From Hyphomicrobiales bacterium (lineage in GTDB: Bacteria; Pseudomonadota; Alphaproteobacteria; Rhizobiales; Rhizobiaceae), in assembly GCA_003963455.1 (NCBI GenBank), contig RXJA01000093.1, positions 1 to 64,000 on the forward strand: DNA of 64,000 bases, read 5' to 3'. Position numbers and translations under genes: made by a program. Under the pieces are notes generated by a model. It was given only the letters and a program-made list of their open reading frames with translations, did no database searches and was not told the DNA's origin. Shown piece after piece: positions 43,612-52,341 of this stretch. Position 1 is the stretch's first letter. The number at the start of each line of letters is the position of its first letter.

Positions 43612-44436
43612 TCAGAGACGATGAATTTGCATCCCACCGCCGATGTGGAAGATATCGCCAGTGCTGAAAGGTATTGCCCCTGTGGCGAGCGCACCCACAC
43701 ATTTGGCGATCTCGCCAGGCTGGCCCCATCGTCGCATCGCCGAAAGAGCGCCTGCCTCGATCGGGCCTGAATATTTGTCGAAGACCTCGGCGGTCATGTC
43801 GGTCTGAATTAAACCCGGACGAATCTCGTGAACACGAATACCAGCGTCCGCAAGGCGAAGTGCAAACTGCTGGGAGGCCATCGAAAGGCCTGCTTTAGAA
43901 ATGCAATAGGGACCTTTTTCAGGCGATACCAACCCAGCATTAGCCGAGGTAATCGTTATCAAAGAGCGTTCGGCCCCTGTACTCGTTTGTGACGCCATCC
44001 GGCGTGCTACTGCCTGAGTGAAAAAGAAGGTCCCCCGCAGATTTACGTTCATGAGATGGTCGAATGCGTGCTCCGTTACGTCGAGAAGATCTCCGCGTAT
44101 AGCGACCTGGACACCGGCATTGTTCACGAGGCAGGTGATCGCGCCCAACTTGTCTTCTATCTCACTGACAAAGTCGCGATGACCTGGGGTATCCGCGACA
44201 TCCCGTCGGAAAAAAGCTGAGCGGCCGCCGAAAGACCGAATGATCTTCATCGTCTCGTTTGAGCTTTCATCGTCGGCGATATCAACCATCGCTATGTCAA
44301 AGCCTGCTGCGCCGAGTTCGCTACAGATTGCCCGTCCTATACCGCGCCGGCCGCCAGTGACGATGGCAACCCCGCGAGCCGATTTGTCCGAGGCGGAGGG
44401 AAGTGATTCAGTCTTCTCGATGGGCTGGGCCAGCAC
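43612..44436 (-). CDS. Short-chain dehydrogenase/reductase
   Basis: The 274-residue SDR has the cofactor motif IVTGGRRGIGRAI, NNAG in LVNNAGVQV, and the Tyr/Lys pair in YCISKAGLS. ATG 44436 follows the CaiB stop directly. It would oxidise or reduce a hydroxy/keto group in the pathway. The C-terminal HIGGGMQIHRL end is typical of 3-ketoacyl-ACP-reductase-like SDRs. Confidence 0.9.
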   Translation of the reverse strand: MLAQPIEKTESLPSASDKSARGVAIVTGGRRGIGRAICSELGAAGFDIAMVDIADDESSNETMKIIRSFGGRSAFFRRDVADTPGHRDFVSEIEDKLGAITCLVNNAGVQVAIRGDLLDVTEHAFDHLMNVNLRGTFFFTQAVARRMASQTSTGAERSLITITSANAGLVSPEKGPYCISKAGLSMASQQFALRLADAGIRVHEIRPGLIQTDMTAEVFDKYSGPIEAGALSAMRRWGQPGEIAKCVGALATGAIPFSTGDIFHIGGGMQIHRL

Positions 44437-45651
44437 TTAGGACACCTTTCTTTCGATTGCTTGATCGCGCGAAGCGAGAACGGCCGCGGACGCAATGAGA
44501 TGTTCCGTCTCAGCCTCGGTGTACCCAAGTTCCGACAGTATCTCGCACGTGTGCTCACCAATCTCGAGCGCCAGAATCCTGACGTCTGGGACGTGTCCGT
44601 CGTAACGATTGGGATGATTGACCAAGTGGATCGTTCGACCGCGCACCGTGACTTTCCGGAACACTTCATTGTGCACCAGTTGCGGATCTTCCAAGAGTTG
44701 GTCGTAGTAGCTGATCGGCGCCCACCAAACGCCGAAGCGGTCAAAACGCTCTCCAAGTTCGGCCGTAGCAAATCGCCGCGTCGCCGTGCTCACCATCCGT
44801 GCGTAAGCGTCGCGCTGGGTATAACGGTCAATGCTGGCATTTGCGCGCAGCTCATCGCTGTCGACGGCCTCGGCGAACGTGTTCGCATCGCAAAGCGAAA
44901 TGACTACGTGCGCGTCAAGCGTAGGATAGACGCCATATGGAGCCGAATGGAACCAAGTGGCCAGATTTTCTTCTCTGTTAAGACGGCCGCGCTCAATCCC
45001 GCCGGCGAAAAAGTTGACCAAGGCCTCTCCCTGCAGGTCGATCGCTGAGTTGATGAGGCTTGATTCGACGCGCGTCCCGACGCCCTCCCGCATCCGGCGA
45101 ATAATGGCGCCAAGAATACCCATGGCCATGAGGGCGCCCCCGTGCTGGTCTACAATCGCTGCTCCCACTGGAGTTGGCCCCCGCGATGGGGTTCCGGTGA
45201 CGCTGATCAGCCCCGACCGCGCTTGAGCTAGAATGTCTTGGCCAGGCTTTTGCGCCATTGGACCTGTTGATCCAAAACCGCTCGCCGACGCAAAAATAAG
45301 CTTTGGATTGATTTCACTAAGACTCGCTTGATCAAAACCTAACCGCGAGAACACGCCAGGGCGGAAATTCTCAGTGACTACATCCGCAGATGCAATCAGT
45401 TCGCGGGCAACCGCGTTGCCGGCGACGCTTTTGAGATCAATGGCAATCGACCTCTTGTTGCGGTTGGCGCAAAGGTAGAAGCCGCTCACTCCCTCAACAT
45501 AGACATCTGCCCCCGACCAGTGGCGCTCATAGGCACCCATGATTGGTTCGACTTTTATGACGTCTGCGCCCATATCTGCCAAATACTGGTCCGCGGCGGG
45601 ACCTTGCAGAAAATGGCAAAAACTCACGATCTTAATACCGTCAAGCAGCAC
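44437..45651 (-). CDS. CaiB/BaiF family (class III) CoA-transferase
   Basis: 404 residues starting at GTG 45651. GGGAGG lies close upstream, and the position aligns with the ATG of the paralogue at 50196; TTG 45669 is the longer alternative. Conserved blocks include FLQGPAADQYLADMGADVIK, NKRSIAIDLKS and VDQHGGALMAMGI. It transfers CoA from a donor thioester to a carboxylic acid. It is the first gene of the long minus-strand run, directly behind an operator at 45690-45709. Confidence 0.92.
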   Translation of the reverse strand: MLLDGIKIVSFCHFLQGPAADQYLADMGADVIKVEPIMGAYERHWSGADVYVEGVSGFYLCANRNKRSIAIDLKSVAGNAVARELIASADVVTENFRPGVFSRLGFDQASLSEINPKLIFASASGFGSTGPMAQKPGQDILAQARSGLISVTGTPSRGPTPVGAAIVDQHGGALMAMGILGAIIRRMREGVGTRVESSLINSAIDLQGEALVNFFAGGIERGRLNREENLATWFHSAPYGVYPTLDAHVVISLCDANTFAEAVDSDELRANASIDRYTQRDAYARMVSTATRRFATAELGERFDRFGVWWAPISYYDQLLEDPQLVHNEVFRKVTVRGRTIHLVNHPNRYDGHVPDVRILALEIGEHTCEILSELGYTEAETEHLIASAAVLASRDQAIERKVS

Positions 45652-45689
45652 GTAGCCTCCCTGGTCCAAATTCTAACGCCGTTTGAACC

Positions 45690-45709
45690 TTGTGAAAACG
45701 ATTTCACAA
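45690..45709. promoter_or_regulatory. LacI-family operator between CaiB and lacI genes
   Basis: TTGTGAAAACGATTTCACAA has perfect 8-bp arms around ACGA, with the central CG usual for LacI-family sites. It lies 38 bp upstream of the CaiB GTG and over the likely -10 region of a promoter whose -35 (TTGACG on the minus strand) is at 45722-45727. The divergent lacI gene starts at 45826, so the repressor may also control itself. Confidence 0.75.
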
Positions 45710-45825
45710 ATTGGGCCTGCCGTCAACCTGAAAGCTCATTTTTTTGCTAACTTGGCACACACTTTTGCAGGCCGTATGCTGCCTCGAAAGAAATCGATAT
45801 CTTCACGCGAACTCTTAAGTGATCC

Positions 45826-46851
45826 ATGCAACCAGACTCGACTGATCCCAAGCTCATAGACGTTGCGCGCATGGCTGGCTGCTCGCCTGCGACTGTGTCT
45901 CGCGTGCTGAACGGCAATTCTGCGGTGAACGACGCCGCGCGGATACGCGTGATACACGCAGCACAGATCCTGGGATATGTGCCCAACGGTTCAGCACGGG
46001 CGCTGAGATCGACCAAGTCGCGTTTGGTCGGTGCAATCATCCCGACCCTTGACCACGCGATCTATGCGACGATGGTCGACGGATTGCAGGCAAGATTGTC
46101 AGAAAAAGGCGTTTCGCTGATTATCAATACTTCAACATACGACATTGACGTGGAATACGAGCAGGCGAAACTTCTCGTCGAACGTGGTGCGGAATCGATC
46201 ATCCTTGTGGGGTCTACGCATCGGCCAAAGACGCTGGCGCTGCTAAGGCAAAAACGTGTGGCGTATGTGTTCACCTATACGAACTCGGCAGATTCGGATG
46301 GCGCAGCGATCGGCTTCGATAACGAGCGTGCAGGACAGACCGCCGGGCGCTTCCTCCTCGACCTCGGGCACACGAGGCTGGCGATGATAGCAGGCGTTAC
46401 TTTGGACAATGACCGCGCCAGGGGCCGGCGGGATGGCTTCCTGAAGGAACTGGCGAATTCGGGGGTCGAGCTGAAATCGGTCACGGTTCTGGAAGGCGCT
46501 TACAAGGTTGAGAGTGGTTACGCGTGCATGGAAGCTTTGATGGCGCTGCCGAAGCCGCCTACGGCAGTGTTTTGCGGCAGCGATATTCTAGCGGCGGGGG
46601 CCCTAAAGTTCTGCCGCGGCGTCGGCATCATGGTCCCTGACGATGTGTCAGTTATGGGATTCGACAATCTCGAGATCGCAGAGCTTACCGCTCCTGAACT
46701 TACGACCCTCGAAGTTCCATCAAAGGAAATGGGACGGATCGCGGCCGATTACGTTTTGGCCACACCACTTCAGCGCTTACATATGCGTCAACGAGAACTT
46801 GCGATCAGACTTGTTGTTCGAGGCAGCACACGCCCCCTACCGCGGCGCTAA
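45826..46851 (+). CDS. LacI/GalR-family transcriptional repressor
   Basis: The 341-residue repressor has an N-terminal HTH: KLIDVARMAGCSPATVSRVL, then a hinge helix with ARALRSTKSRLVG. The rest is a periplasmic-binding-like effector domain. It lies between the two CaiB/ABC gene sets, and three copies of one palindrome occur upstream of genes in those sets. It most likely represses them until a pathway sugar, polyol or intermediate binds. It converges with the GMC gene at 46883. Confidence 0.93.
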   Translation: MQPDSTDPKLIDVARMAGCSPATVSRVLNGNSAVNDAARIRVIHAAQILGYVPNGSARALRSTKSRLVGAIIPTLDHAIYATMVDGLQARLSEKGVSLIINTSTYDIDVEYEQAKLLVERGAESIILVGSTHRPKTLALLRQKRVAYVFTYTNSADSDGAAIGFDNERAGQTAGRFLLDLGHTRLAMIAGVTLDNDRARGRRDGFLKELANSGVELKSVTVLEGAYKVESGYACMEALMALPKPPTAVFCGSDILAAGALKFCRGVGIMVPDDVSVMGFDNLEIAELTAPELTTLEVPSKEMGRIAADYVLATPLQRLHMRQRELAIRLVVRGSTRPLPRR

Positions 46852-46882
46852 ACACGAAACTGCCTTGTCGTTGCTTTCTAGT

Positions 46883-48475
46883 CTAGAAATTCGATCGGCG
46901 GATCATGTCTGCAGCTTTCTCGGCGATCATGATCGTCGGAGCATTTGTATTCCCGCTGACGATGGTCGGCATAATTGAAGCATCGACCACGCGTAGCCCC
47001 TGGATGCCATGGACACGCAACCTGGCGTCTACTACCGCATCCGGGCCCGAGCCCATCTTGCAGGTGCCCGACAAGTGATAGTTGGAGTCCACCTTCTTAC
47101 GGAGATGTGCTTCGATCGCTTCATCTTCGATCAGTTCGGAACCGGGATCATATTCCCTTCCCCGGAAGCGATCAAACGACGGTTGCGCTAGCAGTTCGCG
47201 CGCAAATTTTATCGCTTCACGCATCGTGACAAGATCATTCCTATCTTCGAAATAATTGAGATCGATGGCGGGCGCATCCCGTGGGAATGCAGTGCGGGCA
47301 AGAATGTGCCCTCTACTTCCAGGTCGCTGCAACGTGAAATATATCATGTAGCCATGATCGCGCAGAATCAAACGCCCGCTATCCTCATAGATAAGAGGTA
47401 TGAACGTGTATTGGATGTCAGGCGCAACTATGTCGCGGCGCGATCTCCAAAACGCGGTTGCCTCCAGACCATTGCTGGCCGCAGGCCCGCGTCGGGTGGC
47501 TAGATAGCGCAACAAAGCTGCGAACGACCGCCCCAGCCCGACGTTGGGGGCCAAGCTGACCGGCTCGGTACAAAACTGTTTTACGGCGAAGGCGGGATGA
47601 TCCTGAAGATTGCGCCCCACGCCTGGCAAGCCATGGCGAACGCCAATACCAACTGACGATAGATGGTCGGGGTCGCCGATACCAGAGAGTTGGAGGATAT
47701 GTGGGGAGTTTACGGCTCCAGCGGACAAAATGACCTCAAGCCGTGCATGGTGCCGCACCATACTTCCATTCCCCACTACTTCAACGCCGACCGCCCTGTT
47801 TCCCTCGAGTATGACCTGTGAAACATGAACGCCCGTTAGAATGCGCAGGTTTGCTCTGGCCTTGGCTGGCCGAAGATAGGCAACCGATGAACTGAAACGG
47901 CGCCCGCCCCCGATCGTGGCGTCCATCGAACCAACTCCCTGCTGATCAGTGCCGTCATTGAAATCGGGATGGAGGTGCAAACCCTTTTGCAGCGCGGCAG
48001 CGACGAAAGCTTTCGCCAGAGGGTGCTGGACCCGTGATCGAGACGTCCGCAAAGGCCCTCCGACTCCACGAGCTGCACCGATTGGGCCGTCATATGCTTC
48101 AGCGAGCTTGAAATATGGGAGGCATTGTTCGTATGACCACTCCAGATTGCCCATCTGCGCCCAAAGATCGTAGTCGCTGGCCGCCCCGCGCATGTAAACC
48201 ATGCCATTGATAGCGCTCGACCCACCAAGAACCCTGCCACGCGGTACGTGCATGACCCTGTCGCCGAGGCGCCTCTGTGGAACAGAGTTGTATTGCCAGT
48301 CCAACGAACCCGACTGCATTAACTTTAGAAATCCCGCAGGAATGTGAATGAAAGGATTGCGATCTTTCGGGCCGGCTTCGATTAATAAAACCTTCGACTT
48401 TCCATCTTCCGAAAGTCTATTGGCAAGTACGCAGCCAGCCGAGCCAGCACCAACGATGATGTAATCGGCTTCCAT
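46883..48475 (-). CDS. GMC family FAD-dependent alcohol oxidoreductase
   Basis: 530 residues from ATG 48475, chosen because GGAAGGA is 9 nt upstream; ATG 48484 has no usable spacing. The FAD motif is [34 protein letters not shown] follows, and the active-site segments are [11 protein letters not shown] and [18 protein letters not shown]. The [10 protein letters not shown] form is shared with the GMC protein at 57606 and differs from the YHPVGTCRMG form of the other two. Confidence 0.93.
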   Translation of the reverse strand: MEADYIIVGAGSAGCVLANRLSEDGKSKVLLIEAGPKDRNPFIHIPAGFLKLMQSGSLDWQYNSVPQRRLGDRVMHVPRGRVLGGSSAINGMVYMRGAASDYDLWAQMGNLEWSYEQCLPYFKLAEAYDGPIGAARGVGGPLRTSRSRVQHPLAKAFVAAALQKGLHLHPDFNDGTDQQGVGSMDATIGGGRRFSSSVAYLRPAKARANLRILTGVHVSQVILEGNRAVGVEVVGNGSMVRHHARLEVILSAGAVNSPHILQLSGIGDPDHLSSVGIGVRHGLPGVGRNLQDHPAFAVKQFCTEPVSLAPNVGLGRSFAALLRYLATRRGPAASNGLEATAFWRSRRDIVAPDIQYTFIPLIYEDSGRLILRDHGYMIYFTLQRPGSRGHILARTAFPRDAPAIDLNYFEDRNDLVTMREAIKFARELLAQPSFDRFRGREYDPGSELIEDEAIEAHLRKKVDSNYHLSGTCKMGSGPDAVVDARLRVHGIQGLRVVDASIMPTIVSGNTNAPTIMIAEKAADMIRRSNF

Positions 48476-48526
48476 GCCGTGCATTCCTTCCGCATTGAAC
48501 TAGTGGCCCGCTGCAAATGACGCCGG

Positions 48527-48949
48527 CTAAGTCCATTTCATGACATGATTGGCCGCACAGACGAGATCACCGTCCTGGTTGAAAGCCTCGGCTTTTCCGA
48601 TAGAGCGCCACTTCTCCGGTATGATCTCCGAGACCTCATATGTTACGGTGACCGTGTCCCCGATGAACACGGGCCTGAGGAACCTGATTCGATCAAAACC
48701 CAGGGAGACGCCGATCTTTGCTGAAGGCGCAGCCTTCTGCAGAACTAAAGTTACGGTCGTCGACATCATGCCGACGATCAATACTCCATGAACGATCCTT
48801 GCGCCGTAGACGGATTTCCTCATCATATTCTCGTTGACGTGCACTGGTGCTAGGTCGCCGGTGATCCCGGCAAACAGGTACACGTCGCTTTCAGAAATCG
48901 TTTTGACGAATTCGGACTTGGCTCCCAGAGGGAGTGGATAGTTCTCCAT
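48527..48949 (-). CDS. MaoC-like (R)-hydratase
   Basis: 140 residues from ATG 48949, with AGG 8 nt upstream; GTG 48958 is a longer alternative. The hydratase motif is GDLAPVHVNE, keeping Asp and His but with Ala where Asn is usual. LGFDRIRFLRPVFIGDTVTV closely parallels the MaoC protein at 37643. It follows CaiB and precedes GMC, the reverse of nothing but the same trio as the other set. Confidence 0.87.
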   Translation of the reverse strand: MENYPLPLGAKSEFVKTISESDVYLFAGITGDLAPVHVNENMMRKSVYGARIVHGVLIVGMMSTTVTLVLQKAAPSAKIGVSLGFDRIRFLRPVFIGDTVTVTYEVSEIIPEKWRSIGKAEAFNQDGDLVCAANHVMKWT

Positions 48950-48978
48950 GTTGCTCACCTACTGTACTTCTTTAAAAC

Positions 48979-50196
48979 TTAGTCGTTGACAGACCAGGCC
49001 TGCTCCGACCCTTCGCTGGCCACAACCGCGCTGCACGCGATTAGTCCATCGATCTCGACACTTGTATAGCTGAGTTCCCGCAGAACCTCGCGAGTATGCT
49101 CCCCGATTTCAAGGGCTAGAATGGTCAAGTCTGGCACGTTGCCGTCATACCTGTTGGGATGATTGACCAGGTACATTGCTCGGCCGCGAACGTTGATCCG
49201 CCTGAACACCTGCATATGGTTCAGTTGTGGATCGGCCAAAAGCTGATCGTAGTGCTGAACAGGAGCCCACCACACATTGTGCCGGTCAAGCCGGCTTTCC
49301 AACTGCTTTATGCTGAAGCGCGCGGTTCCTGACCGGACACTCCGAGCAATCTCATCGCGCTTCTCGTAGCGGTCCTCGCCGGCAAGCAACACCAACTCTT
49401 CGGACTCGAGCGCCGTCGCTAAATCCATCAGTTGACAAAGGGAGATAACGATATGTCCATCTCGCGCGGGATAGACGCCATACGGTGCGGCGTGGAACCA
49501 CGTGGCCAAATTGCTTTCGCGATTCAACCGATCGCGTGTAATTCCTCCAGCGAACCAATTCACAAGTGGCTCGCTTTGAAGATCTATCGCCGAGTTTAAC
49601 AGACTTCCCTCAACACGCGTCCCCTTGTCCTCCCTCGCTAGACGCACCAGCGCGCCAACGATACCAAGAGCAAGCAATGCGCCGCCATGCTGGTCGACAA
49701 TTGTAGACCCGATCGGGACCGGGCCAATACCTTGTCCTCCGGTAGCGCTCATGAGCCCAAACCTCGCCTGAGCAAGCAGATCCTGACCGGGTTTTTCAAC
49801 CAGAGGGCCGCTGGATCCATATCCACTGGCGGAGGCAAAGATCAGCTTGGGATTGAGTTGGTTGAGCTTCTGTTGGTCAAAACCTAGTTTAGCAAAAACT
49901 CCCGGCCGGAAATTCTCAACGACTACGTCAGCCGAGGCTATCAGCCGTTCTGCGACCTCCTTCCCGTGCTCGTGCTTGAGATCAATTGCCACCGAGCGCT
50001 TGTTACGATTTGCGGATAGGTAGAATCCGCTGATTCCGCCTACATAAACATCCGCCCCCGACCATTTCCGCTCATAAGCGCCCTGCAGCGGTTCGACTTT
50101 GATAACGTCTGCCCCCATATCGGCTAAATACTGATCGCAAGCCGGTCCTTGAAGAAAATGGCAAAAGCTGACGATCTTCACACCGTTAAGCAGCAT
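48979..50196 (-). CDS. CaiB/BaiF family (class III) CoA-transferase, paralogue
   Basis: 405 residues from ATG 50196, with GAGAGA just upstream; ATG 50211 next to the operator is the longer alternative. The sequence is clearly paralogous to 44437-45651 over its full length (FLQGPACDQYLADMGADVIK, NKRSVAIDLKH, VDQHGGALLALGI), with more than half the residues identical by eye. It starts a CaiB-MaoC-GMC unit controlled by the operator at 50213-50232. Confidence 0.92.
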   Translation of the reverse strand: MLLNGVKIVSFCHFLQGPACDQYLADMGADVIKVEPLQGAYERKWSGADVYVGGISGFYLSANRNKRSVAIDLKHEHGKEVAERLIASADVVVENFRPGVFAKLGFDQQKLNQLNPKLIFASASGYGSSGPLVEKPGQDLLAQARFGLMSATGGQGIGPVPIGSTIVDQHGGALLALGIVGALVRLAREDKGTRVEGSLLNSAIDLQSEPLVNWFAGGITRDRLNRESNLATWFHAAPYGVYPARDGHIVISLCQLMDLATALESEELVLLAGEDRYEKRDEIARSVRSGTARFSIKQLESRLDRHNVWWAPVQHYDQLLADPQLNHMQVFRRINVRGRAMYLVNHPNRYDGNVPDLTILALEIGEHTREVLRELSYTSVEIDGLIACSAVVASEGSEQAWSVND

Positions 50197-50212
50197 ATTC
50201 TCTCTCATCAAT

Positions 50213-50232
50213 TTGTGAAAACGATTTCACAC
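50213..50232. promoter_or_regulatory. LacI-family operator upstream of the second CaiB gene
   Basis: The core TGTGAAAACGATTTCACA (50214-50231) is identical to the 18-bp core of the operator at 45690-45709. It lies 18 bp upstream of the CaiB ATG at 50196 and should govern the CaiB-MaoC-GMC unit. Confidence 0.75.
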
Positions 50233-50263
50233 GCGCCATCAAAGCTGTCAAGAATTCAAAGTC

Positions 50264-50293
50264 GACGGGCGCCACATTGCCGTGGCGCCCGTC
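50264..50293 (-). terminator. Terminator-like hairpin after the second SBP gene
   Basis: GACGGGCGCCAC (50264-50275) pairs perfectly with GTGGCGCCCGTC (50282-50293) around a 6-nt loop, 8 bp after the SBP stop. Only a weak T-rich stretch follows on the minus strand. It probably separates the transporter operon from the CaiB unit. Confidence 0.7.
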
Positions 50294-50301
50294 GCCCGCG
50301 G

Positions 50302-51300
50302 TCAAAGCTTGGGAGGAGTCATCAACGCTTCAACGGCAGGATCGCCCTTCGTCAGGATCTTTACGCCGGTGTCGAGATCAGCTGTCGGAACCTGGCCAAA
50401 GCCCGGATTTGTCATGCTGTCGAACTGGGTCGGATGAGCGGCCGACCAGAGCTGCCAAAAGGACTGTACGCCCATCATGTATGGGTTCTGGGCTACCGTC
50501 ATGGTGAAATCGCCATCTTGAACGCCCTGTAGGATAGGCACGTCGATCGCCCAGGCAACGACGTCGACTCTGTTGTCGCCCTGGTCGCGGCCGACATTGC
50601 GTGTCGCGGCCAAGGCTCCCGTCGCCGGATTGCCGTGGGCGCAGAAGATCACATTGATTTCGGGGTTCGCCTGAAGCATCGCGGTGTTGACGGTCTCGGC
50701 CTTCTGCAGGTCCCCCTCGTCATTGACTTCGGTGACGATCTTGGCGCCCGGAGCAACAGAGGCTAGACCGGCTTTGAACCCTTGGATGCGTTGGTTGACC
50801 GCGTCGTTGCCTGCGAACAACGAGATGCCAGCACGAGCCTTGTCCCCGTGCTTGTCGCCGATTGCCTTCCCTGCAGCAAAGCCAGCATTGAAGTTGTTGG
50901 TACCCACAAAAAGCAGTCGCTTCGATTTTGGCGAGTCGGAATCGAAGGTCAGCACCGGCACCTTTTTCTGCATCGCAGCGTTGATCGAGGTGACAAGCGT
51001 ATCAGCATCACCAGCGGTCACGGCGATGCCTTTGACGCTCTTGGCGACGAGTTGGTCAACAGCTCGCGCCTCAGCCGAGGCGTCCCAATCTGCGGGACCC
51101 TGTAGTTCGGTTGTCGCGCCGACGGTCTTGGCAGCATCCTGGAAGCCGGCATAAGCCCAGTTGAAGAACTCCGACCCTTTTAGGAACACCACCATAGCAT
51201 AGTGCTCCTTTCCTTCCTGCGCATGAGCCGGGGCAGCCGCGAGCGTTGCGGCAACCCCGCATGTCAACGCGATGGCAAGCAATTTCCGTATAGATTTCAT
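50302..51300 (-). CDS. Ribose-type ABC transporter substrate-binding protein
   Basis: The 332-residue protein has a signal peptide ending at PAHAQ, then the type I periplasmic-binding fold (HYAMVVFLKGSEFFNWAYAG). Its ligand is likely a sugar, polyol or autoinducer-2-like molecule. It overlaps the permease start region by 4 bp and is the last gene of the second transporter. Confidence 0.93.
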   Translation of the reverse strand: MKSIRKLLAIALTCGVAATLAAAPAHAQEGKEHYAMVVFLKGSEFFNWAYAGFQDAAKTVGATTELQGPADWDASAEARAVDQLVAKSVKGIAVTAGDADTLVTSINAAMQKKVPVLTFDSDSPKSKRLLFVGTNNFNAGFAAGKAIGDKHGDKARAGISLFAGNDAVNQRIQGFKAGLASVAPGAKIVTEVNDEGDLQKAETVNTAMLQANPEINVIFCAHGNPATGALAATRNVGRDQGDNRVDVVAWAIDVPILQGVQDGDFTMTVAQNPYMMGVQSFWQLWSAAHPTQFDSMTNPGFGQVPTADLDTGVKILTKGDPAVEALMTPPKL

Positions 51301-52334
51301 GTTCCTTCTCCCTTTGTTGTAGGTCTGGCTGCGATTTGATTCATCTTTGCCTCGCGTATGCTCAACAGCGACCAGACGTTCTGGCGTTGGATGAATCTGC
51401 TCAGGAGGACGGCGACGAGGAGCATCAGACCGTTGACCACGTCGTACCAGAAGGGATTTACGGCCGATGTCACGAAGGCATTGTGCACGACCGCAAGGAA
51501 TATCACTCCCAGAACCGTACCCCCGATGGTTCCGCTGCCGCCATTAATGTTGGCTCCGCCAATCGCGACGGCAGCAATTGCCTTGAGTTCTGCCAGGTTG
51601 CCGTGACCCCAGTGAGCGGCACCGTAGCGGGCTGCCGCCATAACCCCGGCTGCCCCAGCAAGTAAGGCGGACAATGTGTAGATGACGATCTTCACCCGAT
51701 TAACGTTTATGCCTGACAGCCGGGCGGACCGCTCGCCGCCGCCAATAACGTAGAGCTGACGCAGATATCGGTGATGCGCCAGCATGACTCCGAGGAGAAC
51801 GGCGGCCACGATGAAGAACAGAATTGGTATTGGTAAGCCGAGAACGTTTCCGGTTCCGAGGAACAGAAATGCATCGGAGAACCCTGAAATTGAACGGCCG
51901 TCCGTGATGGCGAGATTAACGCCGCGAACGGTCAGCAGCGTGCCCATTGTGATAATCAGCGGATGAACTCGAATGCCAACGATCAACAAGCCGTTGAGAG
52001 CGCCGATCGACGCGCAGGCGAGCAGAGTCAAGACAATCGACGGAACGATCGGCATGCCGTATTCGACCATTAGTTTCGCGACAAGTATTTCAGCGAAGGC
52101 AAACACAGAGGCCACCGAGAGGTCGATGCCCCCGGCGATGATCACGAAAGTCATGCCAAGCGCCATGATGCCTTCGAACACCATGTTCATCGCCAACACT
52201 TCGAGGTTAGCTTCGCTTAAGACGTTGCCGAAACTGGCGTGGACACCGAGGATAACCGCCACTGTGACAGCTGAGAGCGCGAGATACTGAATAAGTGCGA
52301 CATTGGCGCCCAATTTTTTGAAGAGGTTTGTCAT
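51297..52334 (-). CDS. Ribose-type ABC transporter permease
   Basis: 345 residues from ATG 52334; 8 upstream residues of the longer frame overlap the ATPase gene. RbsC-type helices and the signature VIIAGGIDLSVASVFAF are present, with LKAIAAVAIGGANINGG toward the C-terminus. It probably pairs with the permease at 53830. Confidence 0.92.
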   Translation of the reverse strand: MTNLFKKLGANVALIQYLALSAVTVAVILGVHASFGNVLSEANLEVLAMNMVFEGIMALGMTFVIIAGGIDLSVASVFAFAEILVAKLMVEYGMPIVPSIVLTLLACASIGALNGLLIVGIRVHPLIITMGTLLTVRGVNLAITDGRSISGFSDAFLFLGTGNVLGLPIPILFFIVAAVLLGVMLAHHRYLRQLYVIGGGERSARLSGINVNRVKIVIYTLSALLAGAAGVMAAARYGAAHWGHGNLAELKAIAAVAIGGANINGGSGTIGGTVLGVIFLAVVHNAFVTSAVNPFWYDVVNGLMLLVAVLLSRFIQRQNVWSLLSIREAKMNQIAARPTTKGEGT

Positions 52335-52341
52335 CTTTGTC

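Noticed and set aside
48894-48904. Operator-like sequence GAAATCGTTTT in the MaoC gene
   Set aside because: It matches 11 of 12 core bases but lies inside coding sequence, and its flanks do not extend the palindrome.
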